In this document: positions 61,050-64,000 of the stretch, piece by piece
How the letters are laid out: each line of letters begins with the position of its first letter
How positions within the stretch are numbered: the stretch's first letter is position 1
Assembly: GCA_009993605.1 (NCBI GenBank)
Contig: JAACTB010000009.1
Coordinates: forward strand, 1 to 64,000
Reading direction: 5' to 3'
DNA from: Erythrobacter sp.
GTDB lineage: Bacteria; Pseudomonadota; Alphaproteobacteria; Sphingomonadales; Sphingomonadaceae
Length of the DNA: 64,000 nucleotides
Notes under the pieces: model-generated
What the model was told of the DNA's origin: nothing
Databases searched by the model: none
What the model saw: the letters and a program-made list of their open reading frames with translations, nothing else
Made by a program: the position numbers and the translations under genes

Positions 61050-62858
61050 ATGCCGGTGTCCGCCGCCCTGCGCTCCAATCTGCTGCGCTTCGTCGAAGAC
61101 CTCTTGGCGCATATGACCGTCGCGGAGAAACGCGGCCAGCTTCAAACCGAAAAACTGGCTTCGTTCGCCGACAGGCCCGACCGGGTCGAAGACACGCTCG
61201 TCGAGAAGCTGCGCGCCGGGCGCGTGGGCACGATCGTCGGGCCGCGCTCGCGCGAGGAAGCCCGGCAGTTGCAGCGCATTGCGGTCGAACAGACGCGGAT
61301 CGGCATTCCCCTCATCTTCGCTGCGCCGATCGACGAGGCGGCCTGGCCATCGCCCCTCGCCATGGCGGCGAGCTGGAGCCCCGAAGCGGTCGAGGCCGTC
61401 GCCCGGCGAGCGGCGATTGCGGCCAATGCGCAGGGCCTGACCTGGCTCGCGACGCCGCCCTTCCGCCTTGCAGGGGCGATCAGGGACCGTGGCTATTCGG
61501 GCGAGTCGCACTTTCTTGCGCGGTCGATACGCGATGCCGTGGTGCGTGGCTTGTCGGGAAGGGATTTGGGCATCGATCTGGCGTGCGAAGGCCATGCGCT
61601 GGCCTTGCTGCGGACCGATCCTCCCTCGCAATCCGATCCCCGCTTGACGTCGGAACGCGCGCCGTTCGCGACGGGCGACGTTTTCGCAGGCCGCGATTTT
61701 GCCGACTGGCATTCGGGCACCGACACGAATTCCGAGAAGCTCGACGATGCGGTGCGCCGTATCCTGCTTGCCAAGGCGCAGCTCGGCCTGTTCCGCGATC
61801 CCTATAATCGCCTCGATGGGCCGAAGCCCGCCTCAGCGGGGACGGACGACAAAGAGCGCATCGTTCTGGCCCGCAAGAGCATGGTCTTGCTGCGCAACGA
61901 AGGAAGCCCCCTCCCCCTCCCGGAACAGGCAGGAACGGTGCTGTGCGTGGATTGCGGCGACGGCCTCGCCGAGACCGTTTGCAGCGCGCTCGGCACGGCG
62001 GGCGTGTCGGCTCGCAAGCTTTCCGGCCTCGCCTTGCGGCAGGACGCAATCGACGCGCCGACCGCGCTTTTCGCTGCCGACGGGATGGCGATCGGGATCG
62101 CGTCCGACGCCGCCTCGCGCGCCGAGACGGTGTTGGTGTGCATCGGCGATGCCCTTTGCCTGGCCGGGCCTGGACTGCCGCGTCTGGGCGAAGCGGCAAG
62201 CGCCCTGCTCTCCGCACTCGTCCATGCCAACCGACGCTGCGTGCTGCTCGCCGCCACGGGGCGCCCGCTCGATCCCGCGTGCCTGCCCGAGCGGCTTGCC
62301 GGACATTTCCAGACCTGGCGACCGACCCGCGGCTTCTCCGAGGCGCTGGGCGAAATTCTGACCGGGAAAGCGGCACCGGTTGGAAGGCTGCCCTTGTCGC
62401 TTGGCCAATCGGGTGAGCCCCATGCCCACCCCTTCGGCCATGGGCTGAGCTATGGCGCGCTTCGGCAGACGGATCTTGCGCTCGAATTCGGCAGCGACCG
62501 GGTCTCCGCGCAGGTTACGCTGCATAATTCAAATTCCAACACCGTCACCGATACGCTCCAGCTCTATGTCCGCACCCCGGATGCGCCCGCGCTCGCTCTG
62601 CGCGGTATCCAGCCTGTCGAAGTTCCCGCCGACAGTACTCTGGATGTCCGCTTCGAACTGGGTGTCGAAGAGCTGGGCCAGGCGGGCGGTCTCGCATCCC
62701 ATCGCGTCGCCGCGGGTCGGCACGCGATATTCGTCGGACGCGATGCTTTAAACGGCCAGCGCGGCGAGATCGACATTCCGGCGGACCTCGCAAGGGCGAT
62801 GTCGGTACCCGCCGCGCTGCGCGATGAACCGGGCTCGGGAGCCAGCCGGAGCGCCTGA
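61050..62858 (+). CDS. Divergent GH3-family-like protein, probably lacking the canonical catalytic nucleophile region
   Basis: GH3-like N-terminus (MTVAEKRGQLQ...GTIV...IGIPLIFAAPID), AVRRILLAKAQLGLFRDPY, ARKSMVLLRNEGSPLPL, PFGHGLSYG, fibronectin-like C-terminus. Confidence 0.78.
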   Translation: MPVSAALRSNLLRFVEDLLAHMTVAEKRGQLQTEKLASFADRPDRVEDTLVEKLRAGRVGTIVGPRSREEARQLQRIAVEQTRIGIPLIFAAPIDEAAWPSPLAMAASWSPEAVEAVARRAAIAANAQGLTWLATPPFRLAGAIRDRGYSGESHFLARSIRDAVVRGLSGRDLGIDLACEGHALALLRTDPPSQSDPRLTSERAPFATGDVFAGRDFADWHSGTDTNSEKLDDAVRRILLAKAQLGLFRDPYNRLDGPKPASAGTDDKERIVLARKSMVLLRNEGSPLPLPEQAGTVLCVDCGDGLAETVCSALGTAGVSARKLSGLALRQDAIDAPTALFAADGMAIGIASDAASRAETVLVCIGDALCLAGPGLPRLGEAASALLSALVHANRRCVLLAATGRPLDPACLPERLAGHFQTWRPTRGFSEALGEILTGKAAPVGRLPLSLGQSGEPHAHPFGHGLSYGALRQTDLALEFGSDRVSAQVTLHNSNSNTVTDTLQLYVRTPDAPALALRGIQPVEVPADSTLDVRFELGVEELGQAGGLASHRVAAGRHAIFVGRDALNGQRGEIDIPADLARAMSVPAALRDEPGSGASRSA

Positions 62859-62878
62859 CCTATTCGTGGCGCTCAGTT

Positions 62879-64000
<1,122 letters not shown>

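Overview
The window is a compact, high-GC chromosome segment that looks like a carotenoid-producing sphingomonad/erythrobacter-type alphaproteobacterium (inferred from gene content and protein style). Most of it is housekeeping: gatCA, rpsU, a Mla-type lipid transport operon, valS, queE, a HerA-like ATPase, ugd, crtY-crtI-LOG-crtB, a biotin-dependent carboxylase alpha subunit, dinB, dps, pgl, tRNA-Gly(CCC), a valine-degradation cluster (mmsA to mmsB), a gcvT-H-PA-PB operon behind a tandem glycine riboswitch, and a methionine cluster (ArsR-methyltransferase, metF, split metH). I saw no prophage, transposase, rRNA or CRISPR array. The items most worth a second look are: (i) a translationally coupled ComF-like phosphoribosyltransferase + SLOG/DprA-like Rossmann gene pair behind a 30-bp near-perfect palindrome; (ii) an Nmad3-like putative nucleotide-modification protein at the end of the riboswitch-controlled glycine cleavage operon; (iii) a 34-bp tandem repeat in the mlaE/valS divergent region; (iv) a nested inverted-repeat element with a perfect 20-bp arm pair between queE and herA; (v) an NfrB-like glycosyltransferase with an NfrA-like partner; (vi) a GH3-like protein that appears to lack the catalytic nucleophile region; (vii) a LOG-family gene inside the crt operon. 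All product calls come from reading motifs by eye; no database search was run.
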